64,000 nucleotides of DNA from Leptobrachium leishanense (GCA_009667805.1 CM019067.1:249213721-249277720); one strand, 5' to 3'. Positions 1-11,928 are shown, counted from the stretch's first letter. Translations and numbers: made by a program. The notes: a model not told the origin generated them from the sequence alone.

Positions 1-1876
1 TTATTTTTTTAAGCTGTAGCTTATTTTAGGAGAAAATACTCTCCTTTTCTTACTCGGTAAGCGCTGCTCCTCCCCTTCAGTTGAGGGATTCTGAAATAAG
101 TAAGTCCCTTGAGCTAAAGTATCTAACACAATTTGCATTGTCTATGCTGTGCAAACTGCTCATCACTTGGAACGCGTGTACATTTTGTAAACCATTTCCA
201 TGGGGCCTGCACAGATCGATGGATTAGCACTGCATGCGCACGCACAAACCAATCATCAGCTCCTGTCTACAAGAAAGCTTGCCTCTGCGAGCACTGGAAA
301 CAGGATGATGTCGGCATCATCATCAGTGTCCGATTTAGTGACCAGCAGCCGGGACATTCAAATCTCCAGCTGTCTGGTGATGCTTGTGTGGATGTAGGGA
401 ACGCCTCCGCTTCTCACAAGACTATCTGGAGAACGGAATAGGAGGGAGGGGGAGAAGGAGGGCACTTCGCACAACTAAAGTGGTCAGGGTCTGGAGAGTG
501 TCCCTCTATCCTGGTATAAAAGTAATAAGTGCTCTGTGAAATGTATCTGACCCTTGTTTGAAATCCATGAGTTCCTATTAGTGGTCAACTTTTTCAGCCA
601 TTCAATTTTCCTTTATTGACTAATGGAATGTTTGCAGGATGCTGAATATCATGCACTCATGCTGGACATGAGTTTAAAAGGATATAGTCCATTTTCTTAT
701 CCAGTACAAGGAAAAAGACAATTCATGGGGTATAATCCCACATCACCAAATGTGTATATAGTGCGTGAAACCACTCACATGTATGAATGAAATTCAGCAC
801 CCGTTGTTTTCTAAGGAACCTGTTATAGTGGAGACGCCTCCAAACATCCGAGTCACACAGCACATAATAAAAAACATATAGATTATACCAATATTGCAAG
901 TCGTAGATACATAAAAGTCTAATTTAATGAATAATGAAAATAAGCATATAATAAAAGCACATTTATAAAATACACAATCATAAAACCATGAATTAAACTC
1001 CCAACCCTAAAGGGGTTAATAACACAAATCAAAAACTGGACCTGAGTAGGTCCAAACACCGGAGGATTTATACTGGTGGATATGACTCATATCCAGTACA
1101 AGAGGATCTTGATGGCTGATACTCTGTGTTCTGGCCAGAGCTCTTTGTATCCATTTGAACTTTATTCTAAAGGGACGCTATAGCCGTATTGACAAATAAA
1201 CTTAAGTTAATTGGGCAGTGTTTACTAGGCAGTGGCAGCCGAAGAAAATTTAAGATGATGGGGGCGATGGAATTTAACTCCATGTCTATTTCTGTAAAGC
1301 ACATCTTTTGCCTGGATCCAGCATACAATGAGTTATAAAACAGTTGATTTACAAAGCAAAATGTACTGATTCCAGTTGTAGAGAGGATCTAAATCAGCAT
1401 GTTACGAAGTGCTTCACACACAAGAATGCAATCATTTAAGAATCAATGCAATACAATCAATTTTATTCCTTTGACAGTCCCAGGGCAGGTCTCCCTTCTC
1501 CAGCACACACTTTATCCTTGATAGAATCAATTCTGCAAAGACGACCCTAAACTTTTCAGGCATTGGACAAAATAATGTTTTGCTAGTGATCAAAATCTTA
1601 TAAATTGTTGAATTGTGTTTCAATTCTCAGTGCTGTTAAGCTATTGCTAATGTCTGGGAATTGACATATTTTCATTTTATGCGTCTACTCTCTCCTTTGG
1701 TCTGCTCTTCCCTCTCTCATATTCTAAACTTCAGAATCAACAGTGTAACTGTGAAGGTGGCAGTTGTTGTTTTTGTTTTTTTTACATTAAAAATATAAAA
1801 GTAGAATAAAACAAACAGGAAAGAGTCTAAAAGAATCTATATTTTTATTTCTACTTTAGAAAAGAAGACAATGTGC
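1..1876. other. Unassigned non-coding DNA
   Basis: I see no recognisable gene, RNA gene or element boundary here. The open frames are short and have no motif. The sequence is AT-rich with scattered A/T runs. It ends at the CCTTC that may be the target duplication of the next entry. Confidence 0.5.
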
Positions 1877-1881
1877 CTTCT

Positions 1882-3077
1882 GTCACGACCACTACGCGCG
1901 CTACTGCGCAAAGACGCCGGGTTAAGCCTCTCACTATCTATCTATCCTAGACCCAGATAATCACTCGCGCTTCTCTACCCGTCCCGGCCACACTTTCTCT
2001 CACAACAGGCACGTAGAGTGCGATATACTGATCCCAGGATTGCAACGCAGTACAAGTCTTCTCCTGAAGCGCGTACTAACTACGTCTCACACAATCCCGA
2101 AACTCACTTTCTTATTCTATTAGTACCGCTGCCACCAGTCCACATGGACACTACGCGCGACGCATCAGGAGAAGCCGGGCTTAGCAGCCGCACTATCCTA
2201 GATTCGGACAGTGACTACAGATCCCACAATTTCCTGCCGTTTCCCGACGACCGCAACACGCAATTTCTTATATATATAACCGAGCTTAAAGCAAATAGCA
2301 ATTCTCCCAATCTCTTAGTTAGCGTGGATTTCATCAGCCAGAGTCAAAACTTAAATATTTTTTTGTTTATTTATGATAGAAAAATCACAGTGCTTTGTTA
2401 CATAAAAAATTATAACTAGAATAAATCAATTAATTACACACTACACAGCAAACGAAAGAAAAAGGGTGAACGATAGAGCGTTACTTACGAAGAGCTATTC
2501 ATTAAGCTAGCAGCCATGGCCTCCTGGAGTCTGGAGATAAAGCATGGACCGATCAGTCCTCTTTCGAAGGTACCCCAAGTGATCAGCCCCAGCACATGGC
2601 CAGTGTTCCGAATTTATACACTTCCTGATATTTCCAGCCCACCCCCAAATGGCCCAGTGTCCAGCACTACATTTCCCTTGAGTGCCCTTTGCTACAGCGC
2701 ATGTCAATTAATCTTTAATTGCCCAAAGGCGTCCCTCTTCCCTCCAGACCCTCCTTAGAGATCAAGGATGTGCTTCCTGTCTTTGAAGATTGTGTCCAAC
2801 TCTCTCGGGGCCGACCTGGCTGCCAAGGTGTGATTTTCTATGTTAGTGTACAAAAGAAATTCCCTTTTTACAGCTACGTGTTATATCCTCTCCCCAAGGG
2901 AGAAAGCTAACCATTTTGATTACATTTCATCTGTGAACACAGGGATACACTTACCAAATGGCCAGTCACCAATATGAATATAACTCTATATGCAGGAGAT
3001 ATGTATAACCAGGCAGATAGACACATATATACAGGCAGACCCTTATATAGATAGAAATACAGATCTAATCTGCCACA
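1882..3077. mobile_element. Candidate solo LTR, about 1.2 kb
   Basis: The segment begins TGTCACGACC and ends GCCACA, so it has TG...CA ends, and it is flanked by CCTTC on both sides (1877-1881 and 3078-3082). The first 450 bases are richer in CpG than the surroundings. TGTCACG also opens the LTRs at 11929, 17118 and 61861. No gag or pol sequence lies inside, which fits LTR-LTR recombination to a solo LTR. An open frame at 2018-2419 has no recognised motif and is probably chance. The assignment rests on the termini and a 5-bp duplication only. Confidence 0.5.
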
Positions 3078-3082
3078 CCTTC

Positions 3083-5186
3083 CACTTTTCATATGGGCAG
3101 AGCTCATCACCTGTCCCAATGTGTACTGAATGTGTGACATCACAAATCCCTTGTGGGGGAAAACCGAGCATGCCTAAAATTACCTCAGATAGGGCAGGTT
3201 TCACGAAATAAGATTGCTGTTAAGGTTAACACTCTGACTACTACATCTATATTTAAAGGGGCTTTTTGTGGTTTTTAAACTTTTCCAAAATCAAATCACC
3301 ATGTTAATTTAAAAATGAGTTCCAGTATACAACAATCATTTATGTCTTACTTTTAGTGATATGGTCCAATTTAAAATAATGAGTTTAAATCTGATACCTC
3401 ACCTAGACGTATGCATTTTCTTTATCAGCTAAGTCTCTGTGGTGACCAGCAACTAATATGTCAGTCGCACAACAGACTCACAAACGGTGGAGGGCATGAG
3501 TACAGCTAATATAACATTGTAATAATATCCCTTAAATATATTCTCTTTATCTCATTCTAATAATACTGATGTTTCTGTCACATTTCCTGTGACACATTTT
3601 ATATATATTATTTTTTGTGCTCTCCTGCCCTAAAATTCTCACTCTGTTGTTTTCATGTACTGTTATAGATATTACTGGCACCTAACTGGTCTGCAATGTA
3701 ATAAACACAAACTGCTTTTTCCATATATGTCTGGACTAATTTGAATATTGACATCCATTAACAGGCATTTAATTGGAAATAACCTTGGAGTGCATTATTG
3801 GGCTTGCAGTTCCCTGTTTAACATGTTCACTACCAAGTGATGTTCCAAAAAACCATTGTCAGAATCCAGTGTTTTTTTGTAAAATAAATTTTTAATTAAT
3901 TATAAAGTAAGAAATATTTGAGCTTATACCCATTGTATTTCTTACTGTAAATAACCTATTTTGGCCATTAGATGGCGCCATCTACTGCCAAATTGAGTTA
4001 TAGAGGTTTGACCGGCTGGTCTATTTTCTTCTATTTCTCCCTTTATCGGCTGCTGAAAGCCTGATATTTCAGAGCTTTCAGCAGCTGATTTTACAGTTTT
4101 AGCTCTTTGGGCATTATGCCCACGAGGCTAAAACTTTGAGGGCACATTCTGCAGGCCAAAAGCAAGCGAAACTAGTTTGCAGCAAACAAATTTCATTTGC
4201 TTTTGGCTGCAGATCAGCATATCGAGATTTCTTGATACCAGGGCACCAGATGGTGACTTTGAAGCCCGAGCTATCTCAATATCAGTAGTGAAGAGTTAAG
4301 GCCAGGGTTTTTTAAATGTTTTACTAAATGCTATGCTGTATCTGAACAAACCTATTGTGTTTTCTTCTGTCATTCTTAGTAATCAGATAACAAAATTGTG
4401 CTTTAATTAGTTTTTATTTACGAATACACGTTTAGCTAATTCATAGCCATACGTATGTCTTGATTACAAGTTTTCCTATTGTTGAGTCTTTGTGCTTGCG
4501 AAAAGTATGTCTTTATAGTGCACCTGTATGCCCATAATAAGTTCGGCTCACTTAACAGGGAATCACTTCCTTTAAAAATGGCAGTATTATATTACTGGCA
4601 TGTAAGTTACAAAGAAGGGAGTTATTCCCTTACAAGGTTTATGCATGCCGCTGGGGTGCATCTCTGAGCAGAGTGCTGTCCCACAAGCAGAGCCATCTGC
4701 TCAATCTGTGCCCTGATTGATAGTCACTGCATCAAAGTCACCGCTGAGGCCCTATTGCGCATTGTGGCCTCCAGGTAGCCCTCCACCCATGGAGAGCTAA
4801 ACATGGCACCATACGTCACTGAAACTGAGTGAGTACAAACAACAGTATCTCAACAAGGGTTGAGATATTGCACTGCTCTTTACGACCAATGCGATAGCTT
4901 TCCCATGAAGGTACGTCACAGACAGACAGACAGTGCAATTGGTCATTACAGGTGCATTCTAAGAATACATATCTTATCAAATGCATCTGGCAGAAAGTTG
5001 TCTAATGTGCAAAGAATTGCATTTACTATTTAGCGCATTATATGTTGGATTAGCTACAATTGTACAGTTTTACTGGCTTTTTAACCAGTTATACATGGCT
5101 TCTGAGTGGGGAATATTTTTCCAGCACACATTCATCTTAAAAAGTTAGCATCTGTCAATGAACACCATACTGATGTAAATCAATGG
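3083..5186. other. Unassigned DNA with hairpins at about 3960-4300
   Basis: No gene is recognisable. Between about 3960 and 4300 several imperfect hairpins occur: GCTGCTGAAAGC with GCTTTCAGCAGC near 4050-4085, GTTTTAGC with GCTAAAAC near 4095-4135, and a CAAAAGCAA / TTTGCTTTTG pair near 4158-4207. This looks like an old MITE, but I could not define its ends. Confidence 0.35.
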
Positions 5187-5194
5187 TTCCCAAC

Positions 5195-5812
5195 TAGAGG
5201 TGTGCATACATTTCGTAACGAAACTCAATTCATATGAAAATTCGATAATTTGCATTTTGGAAGTACTTTCGAAATAATGAATTGGTTTCATCTGAATTGA
5301 AACAAAAACAAAATGAAACAGTACATAACGAAATTGATTTGTTATACTGTGTGACAAGAGAACCATTGATCGAATGGTTTGTCTTTTTTTTAGTGAATTG
5401 AATCAATTTCGAATCGATTTCAAATTGATACCAAATTACAAACAAAATTATAAAAACGAATCAGTTTTGTTTTACGGTTTCACAAAGCACCACGTCCCTG
5501 TCAATTGGCTGTGGTGCTGAATCTGTTGTATTCAGCACCACAGGGCAATAGACAGCTCAATATATAACCCTAGTTTGCCTTTTATCTCTCATGTTTAACC
5601 CTAATCTAACAGCAATTGAGCAGGATTAGTTTTCTTGTTTTTTTTTTTCATGATCCGAATCGATTTCGTATCGATTTTGAATTACAAAATATGAAAAGAT
5701 ACGAAATTATGAAACGAAATTGCGAAACAAATCAGTATTCAAACGGATTCTATTTCAGGCAAAATTATTTTCAAACGAAACAAAACAAATTTTTCAGCTG
5801 TGCACACCTCTA
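5195..5812. mobile_element. hAT-type foldback element with 8-bp TSD
   Basis: The inverted termini are TAGAGGTGTGCA and TGCACACCTCTA, flanked by an exact 8-bp duplication TTCCCAAC (5187-5194 and 5813-5820). An 8-bp duplication with TAGRG-type ends is characteristic of the hAT superfamily. The interior is rich in CGAAT/ATTCG strings and partly self-complementary, and it holds no transposase, so the element is non-autonomous. The element at 35521-36580 has matching ends. Confidence 0.85.
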
Positions 5813-5820
5813 TTCCCAAC

Positions 5821-6579
5821 CTTGGTACTCCAAACTGGTCGGGGTTTAAGGATTACCTTGGGGAAATGCAGACTGAATCCTGCAATCACTGAGCAGCAAA
5901 TCATATTACCTGTGCTGTGCTTGAGATATCTGGCAAACCTGGCCTATTAGGGCTACTTGAGAACCAGCTTTGGGAACTATTACTCCATTATATGCATTGC
6001 ATTGGCTGTACTTTAAAACTGTATACACAAAGCTGACAGAGATGAGTATAAGTAAGTTCAAATTTTGAATCGTTTCGAAATATATCTCTCTTGCTTTGTT
6101 TATCGTCCTCATTCTATTTTAGTCATATGTAAAGCTTTTTTGGATTTTCTTTTAATATGATCTAGCCAAAAAATAAAAATCAGGTTTATCACTGAACAGC
6201 TTTGATTCTTGCACTCACCATTATGTCATATTATCTAAATACAGTTTAATTGATACAGTTATCAAAACTGCATCTGTTGTTTGTCCTAAAAATGTGTGTA
6301 GTAGCCGCCATGCTATACTGTGAATTATCATTTAACAAGCAAAAACATCTAATTAACTGTTTTGTTTTTAAATACCCTTTTTTTGATTTTTCTCCCTTTG
6401 TTCTGTCTCCAGTCTCCAAGTTAATTGTTTTTCTGATACTCTATATTTCTGACTATAAATGGCACAGATGGCTGTGTATTGCAGATCTGATATATTTCCA
6501 CCATCAGTCACTTAATGATTTTACAGAGGACAAAACATTCTAAGTCTGTGTTTGAAAAGAGCAAAGCTGTCTAGGAATG
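5821..6579. other. Unassigned DNA
   Basis: Single-copy-looking AT-rich sequence between two DNA transposons. I see no gene, RNA or repeat boundary. Confidence 0.4.
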
Positions 6580-6689
6580 TACCGTATTTTTTGCTCCATA
6601 AGACGCACCTGACCATAAGACGCACCTAGTTTTTAGAGGAGGAAAACAGGAAAATAAATATTCTGAAATCAAATAGTGTAATAATGGAT

Positions 6690-7312
6690 ATTGCCCCAGC
6701 TCCTCTCATGGATATACTGCCCCAGCTCATGGATGCTGCCCCCAGCTCATGGATACTGCCCCCAGCTCATGGATACTGTCCCCCAGCTCATGGATACTGT
6801 CCCCCAGCTCATGGATAATGCCCCCAGCTCATGGATACTGTCCCCCAGCTCATGGATACTGTCCCCCAGCTCATGGATATGCCCCCCAGTTTATGGATAT
6901 GCCCCCCAGCTAATGGATATGCCCCAGCACATGGATTTGCCCCCAACTTATGGATATGCCCCCAACTTATGGATATGCCTCAGCACATGGATAATGCCCC
7001 AGCTCATGGATATTGCCCCAGCACATGGATATTGCCCCAACACATGGATATGCCCCAGCACATGGATATTGCCCCAACACATGGATATGCCCCAGCACAT
7101 GGATATTTCCCAACACATGGATATGCCCCAGCACATGGATATGCCCCAGTTCACTCATGGATTTGCCCCAGCTCACACATGGATATGCCCCAGCTCACTC
7201 ATGGATATGCCCCAGCTCACTCATGGATATGCCCCAGCTCACACATGGATATGCCCCAGCTCGCTCATGGATATGCCCCAGCAGCTCATGGATATGCCTC
7301 AGCTCACCTGCC
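6690..7312. repeat. Minisatellite, units of about 18-23 bp
   Basis: Tandem units of the form CCCCAGCTCATGGATACTGT, grading into CCCCAGCACATGGATATG and then longer units with CTCACTCATGG. About 30 units. Three sub-blocks of unit variants follow one another, as in a locus that grew by local duplication. Unit lengths close to multiples of three keep several frames open on both strands. These frames are not genes. Confidence 0.9.
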
Positions 7313-7509
7313 GCCGCCGCGGTAGGCTCCCTCTGAGCGTGCGTCCGGCGGCAGGAAGCTTGGACACTCGCCTGGGGGAGCCACGTGACTGCGATCTCGC
7401 GAGATTGCGGTCACGTGGCTCCCCCAGGCGAGTGCCCAACCTCCTTGCCGCCGGACGCACGCTCAGAGGGAGCCGAACGCAGCGGCGGCAGGTGAGCTGG
7501 GGCATATCA
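7291..7509. repeat. Near-perfect 219-bp GC-rich palindrome
   Basis: Arms meet at GATCTCGCGAGATTGC near 7400. The left arm starts GATATGCCTCAGCTCACCTG and the right arm ends in its complement, GGGCATATC, with few mismatches. The arms include GGCTCCCTCTGAGCGTGCGT and its complement. It directly abuts the minisatellite, and its right arm ends in a complement of one minisatellite unit. Confidence 0.85.
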
Positions 7510-7597
7510 TGGGGCATTTGCTCCATAAGACGCACCCACTTTTCCCCCCACTTTTTTGGGGGAGAAAAGTGCGTCTTATGGAGCGAAAAATACGGTA

Positions 7598-8431
7598 TGT
7601 TCCTGGATATAGATATAAAATAAAAGAATTTTTTTTGTATACAGAAAAAGGATTTGGTAAAAGCATTTAGTTCACACAGTGACTGAAAGTCACTAAAGAT
7701 GGAAATTGACACGATGGGAATTACTGCCACCATGAGAGGAAAAGCAAAAGTTGTAATGCATCACATCTAAGGTTGCGGCCACACGAGCGCACTGAGTGCG
7801 TCCGCGTGACCCCACCTCCATGCGTCCGTTGCAGCGTTGTGATGTTTCAACGGGGTGGGCCACACGGTGTAGCATGTGCACTAGTTGCGCACACTACATC
7901 GGACATGCTGAAACCCTCCCCATTGAAAAGCTACGACGTGCATTCGATGGGGCTACAAAGCGCAACCCTCCATGGAGGATCGAGCTTTGTGGTGCTGGGC
8001 ACACTGTGCTCAGCGAGGTGGCCACACGGGAGTAAGAGTGGAAGGAACACCCAATCTTGGGGACGTGTGACAATGCTCTAAGGTGGGTTGGACAGGGTGC
8101 AGGCAGGCAAATGCACAGGAATACAAAGCACACATACACTCACACAGCCCCCATATCACACATACACTCACATGTAATTTTAATTTGTTGCCATAACATT
8201 TATATCATGCAAATTATTAGTAAGTGGGAATTTTAGCATAGCATGTGGTTTTCAGCACTGCATTGTCACCTGAACTGAGCCCGCCTCTTCACCCATATGT
8301 TCTCATATGCACTTTACATTCCGGTACCTTCTGATTTACAATTTAAGCACTGGATAGAATTTATGGGATGAAGAACAAATATGGCTGCATTGACTCAGGT
8401 GGGGAGGCATAAATGGTTTGACTAGGTTGCC
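7598..8431. other. Unassigned DNA with a CpG-rich block
   Basis: 7770-8050 is CpG-rich (GCGGCCACACGAGCGCAC near 7774; GTGGCCACACGGG near 8019) and resembles a degenerate MITE, but I found no paired termini. 8100-8175 has a CACATACACTCACA microsatellite. No gene seen. Confidence 0.4.
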
Positions 8432-8434
8432 TAT

Positions 8435-9305
8435 CAGGGTAATTCAAAGAGATCTGATTTGCTGGAGAAAGGTAACCGAACGCAGATTTTCAGCATTCGG
8501 TTACCTTTCTTGGCCATTCGGCTATCCGCAGAGAGCACGCAATTGCCTGCACATACGGTGCCTGTTCGAGGGCAGTGAAATCCCCATGAAAAAGCACTGC
8601 TTCGGCTATTCAAAGAACACAAACCAGCAGTGAAAGGTTCCTGAAATGCCCTGCCATTCGGTGGTTTAATTCGGCAGGTTTATTCAGGCGAATCCCATAG
8701 GCTTGAACGGTAAAAATATTCCCGTTTTAATTCAATATCTAATAAACCGTTCATTATAAAATTCTGCAGTAAAGAGTCTCTTTATAGATTTTTTAGGATA
8801 TTTTAAGCATTTTTCTGGATTTTTTTGTTTTAAAAAAGGCCGATTTGTTTTTTTAAGTTTACTTATTTTTTCTGTAACAGCCCTTTTTATTATCATTCCC
8901 TGGACCTCATATGTAAATTTCAGACATTTTCGCTCAGTAGTTTCTTTGCAAACAGCGTTTCACTTTTCACACATTCATGCAAACTGTTTTGCTAATTTAT
9001 TCACTTCACTCCTCTGCGGCGTCGGCTTTTTCCGGCGGCTTCGCTGCGTGTGATCAGCTCCTGCTCGGGTTTTTCCGTGGTTTAATCTAGATGTTTTTGC
9101 GGGTTTTCGGCGTGTATTCGCTGGGTTTTGCGGTTAGTTTTCGTCGGGTTTGCGGCGGCCTTTCCCTGCAATTCGGGGACCCTGTGGTGTTTGCTGAATA
9201 CACCGCAGGGTAACCGAAACGGGATCGGCAAAAGGAACCGAATTGAAGAGAACGAAAAGTCACCGAACGTGCAGTGATGTTTTCGATTCCCTTTGAATTA
9301 CCCTG
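8435..9305 (+). mobile_element. CAGGG-ended MITE, family M1, copy 1
   Basis: Begins CAGGGTAATTCAAAGAG and ends in the complement CTTTGAATTACCCTG. The interior shows a GGTAACCGAACGC / GCATTCGGTTACC hairpin near 8470-8510 and a GCAGTAAAGAGTCTCTTTA segment that recurs in every copy. No transposase. Copies at 9408, 35552, 39795, 41984 and 46852 share the layout. Flanks are TAT and TAA, so the duplication length is unresolved. Confidence 0.75.
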
Positions 9306-9407
9306 TAAGTGTCTTCCACTGAATTGCATGCAGTAACATATGAGTAAACTGCTAAAGGGCTAAACTGCATGGAATGTAGCAACCTTGGTGGCCACAATAC
9401 ACACTAT

Positions 9408-10154
9408 CAGGGTAATTCAAAGAGCCGAAAACCCGCAAAAACATCTGGATTAACCCACCGAAAACCATGGAAAACCCGAGCAGGAGCCAATCGCACGCAG
9501 CGAAGCCGCCGGAAAAAGCTGACGCCGGAGAGGAGTGAAGTGAATAAATTAGCAAAACAGTTTGCTTGAATGTTTGAAAAGTGAAACGCTGTTTGCAAAG
9601 AAACTACTGAGCGAAAATGTCTGGAATTTTCATATGAGGTCCAGGGAATGATAATAAAAAGAGCTGTTACAGAAAAAATAAGTAAAGTTAAATAAAAATC
9701 AAAAAAAAAATCGTACTTTTTTAAAAAATAAAACAAATCCAGAAAAATGCTTAAAATATCCTAAAAAATCTATAAATAAAGAGACTCTTTACTGCAGAAT
9801 TTTATAATGAACGGTTTATTAGATATTGAATTAAAATGGGAATATTTTTAACATTGAAGCCTATGGGATTCGCCTGAATAAACTTGCCGAATTAAACCAC
9901 CGAATGGCAGCGCATTTCGGGAACCTTTCACTGCTGGTTTTTGTTCTCTGAATAGCCAAAGCAGTGCTTTTTCATGGGGATTTCACTGCCCTTGAACAGG
10001 CACCGAACAGGCACCGTATGTGCAGGCAATTCGCCAGGATTTGGCGAATTGCCTGCTCTCTGGATAGTCGAATGGCCAAGAAAGGTAACCGAACGCTGAA
10101 AATCAGGGTTCGGTTACCTTTCTCCAGCAATTCGGATCTCTTTGAATTACCCTG
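9408..10154 (-). mobile_element. M1 MITE, copy 2, inverted relative to copy 1
   Basis: Reverse complement of copy 1, lacking about 130 bp near one end. Both ends carry the CAGGGTAATTCAAAGAG terminus and both flanks read TAT. Together with copy 1 it makes an inverted pair spaced by about 100 bp. 10155-10281 between it and the next element holds nothing recognisable. Confidence 0.75.
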
Positions 10155-10285
10155 TATATCCCGAATCAAGAGTTCCGATGCCTGTGTGCACGATCTCACA
10201 GCTGGGAAACCATTATTACTTATGTTAGCTTTATGTTAAATTCACTTGTATATTTTTACTAATAACAATTAAGAACCAAAACATG

Positions 10286-11360
10286 TGTAGCGCTGTGTTA
10301 AAAATCATCTTGCTGTGGCAGTACCTATTTTGGCCACAAGATGGAGACTATCGCGATCAGATACTGGACATTGGGACTACAATGCCCGGCATGCTTTGCA
10401 AGAAGACAGGAAGTGGGTGGGGACTGGACACTTACATCCTCTGCCTCGTGGAGAAAGTTCCAGAGCGCGCCAGGGTAGCAGAGAAAGCAGACGCACCGAG
10501 GAGATCGCGGGAGAATCTAGGCCCAAAGCCTGAGGGAGACCTGTAGTTCCGGTTTGGGTCACCTAGCCTGAGGAGAAGGAGACTCGCCAGAGCCCAGACA
10601 CTGCTGCAGACCGGGGGAATCGAACGGAGAGCAGGCGGTGAGCTGGACAAGCGGCATAAAGTGAGACAACGGATCCGGCCGCTAGTATCCCCAGTCAAAA
10701 TCCGGAGGAGAGACGTCCTGGGTCAGCGGAGCCTAAAGCCTGCGTCGGATGGGTGAGAGGCCTCCAAGGCTGTTTGTGATTAAAGGTCAAGCTGCTGTTT
10801 TCTGTTTAAAGTCCACAGGGCCCCAACTGACTAGTCGAAGACTTTCTTTAAATAAACTCACTGGCCAGTTGAACAGTACCCGGGTACCACACACACATAT
10901 ACACCTTTCACCTCCTGGGACTTAACTTGTGCAGGACTCATTTTCTTTTAGGAATCGGAATAGGGGTTGAAAATAAAGATACGTTCCGAATATATATTTT
11001 TCCTCTTTTTCCGTTGCGCGTTTGCCGTAATACGAAGGGATTGTATGTTCGGGGTTTTGCTACGTGTTTTCTTTTTCTGAACTATTGGGAAATTGCATTG
11101 CTTTTATGTTCGGTTGCGAATATTTTATTTTCCGAAATACGAAGCCTCGTGTTTCGTTTCTTTTCCGCTACGCGTTTTACCGGGATACGAAAATACTGTA
11201 ATAACACTTGTGAGTACCGTGTCTCAACATCTGCTCAAATATTTTAGTAAACTATATAAATATAAAAACTCACAACTGTGTTGGAGTATATTTATTCCCT
11301 AGTGCGGGGAGACTGACCCGTGGTTCATTTTCAGCGGCTCCTCCGGGAGTGAGCGCTACA
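10286..11360 (+). repeat. 5' LTR of gypsy A
   Basis: Starts TGTAGCGCTGTG and ends GAGCGCTACA, with 8-bp inverted termini. It matches 24833-26312 apart from the LINE insert there. An AATAAA at 10851-10856 is AATAAC in the 3' copy, and a TATAAATATAAAAA string occurs near 11254. Which of these act as polyadenylation or promoter signals cannot be told from sequence. Confidence 0.93.
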
Positions 11361-11362
11361 CG

Positions 11363-11382
11363 TGAGGGCTCGTTTCCGGGAT
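11363..11382 (+). other. Possible tRNA primer-binding site of gypsy A
   Basis: TGAGGGCTCGTTTCCGGGAT starts two bases after the LTR. It resembles the primer site for tRNA-Pro used by many retroelements, with one mismatch and two extra T residues. The likeness is imperfect, so another or altered primer is possible. Confidence 0.4.
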
Positions 11383-11418
11383 CCAGTCTCTGGAAAAACC
11401 GCATCTAAAGGGTTAAAT

Positions 11419-11928
11419 ATGGATCCAGACACTGTGGCCGAGTGGTGTGGGGAGCACAGTAGCCAGTCAGAATGTTGTATAGTTATGGATATTCCAGCAG
11501 ACACTTGGGCTGAAGATCAGATTCGCCAGGCCGTGGCCACGCTAGCACCAGATCATCGGGGGTTAATACTGGACATTGAAAAAAACCCAGATACTTCTCA
11601 CATGTATGTTCTTCTCGAATGGAGAAAGGGTGTTCCGCCATGTTTTCAGGGCACGAGCGTGAAACTGGCCGAAGAGGTGGAAGTCCAACTAATTAAGCCA
11701 AGTACGCCACGTGGCGAATCCGCAAGTGTTTCCGCGCCTAGTCCGTTGGCCATGATAGGGCCTGAATTTATCGTGGCTATTGGAGATCTACTGGCTAAAT
11801 GTCAGAAAACAAGTCCTCCTCACACTAACTTCGGTTATCGACGGTTAAGAAATTTTACAGGAAACGTACCAACTCCGGCGGGAGAAGAAACCTTTGAAGA
11901 ATGGGTGGAACAGGCGATGCAGGCTCTG
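11419..11928 (+). pseudogene. gag: Gypsy A gag, N-terminal part, split by element B
   Basis: Encodes the first 170 residues of the structural Gag protein of element A. The ATG at 11419 is the first in a frame that stays open from the LTR. Residues from about 10 to 95 (beginning near VAEWCGEHS, with IPADTW and YVLLEW motifs) resemble the N-terminal RRM-like domain of the PNMA family, which descends from Ty3/gypsy Gag. After residue 150 the capsid region begins (EETFEEWVEQAMQ). The frame is cut at codon CTG by gypsy B. The 5-bp duplication CTCTG restarts the same frame at 17970. PNMA homology is judged from motif likeness only. Confidence 0.75.

Larger units (their letters stand above)
6582..7595. 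mobile_element. TA-flanked MITE carrying a minisatellite and a palindrome
   Basis: Both ends read CCGTATTTTT(T/C)GCTCCATAAG inwards and are flanked by TA (6580-6581 and 7596-7597), as in Tc1/mariner-type elements. The right end is itself a hairpin: GCTCCATAAGACGCAC at 7521-7536 pairs with GTGCGTCTTATGGAGC ending at 7584. Between the ends lie a 20-bp-scale tandem array and a large palindrome, listed separately. There is no transposase, so the element would depend on an enzyme supplied elsewhere. Confidence 0.75.

Noticed and set aside
2018..2419. A 133-codon open frame
   Set aside because: No recognised domain and located within a candidate LTR. It ends in an AT-rich low-complexity tail.
6691..7623. 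A 310-codon frame and its partners
   Set aside because: Low-complexity translation of the minisatellite (repeats of MDMPQ and similar), followed by translation of the palindrome.
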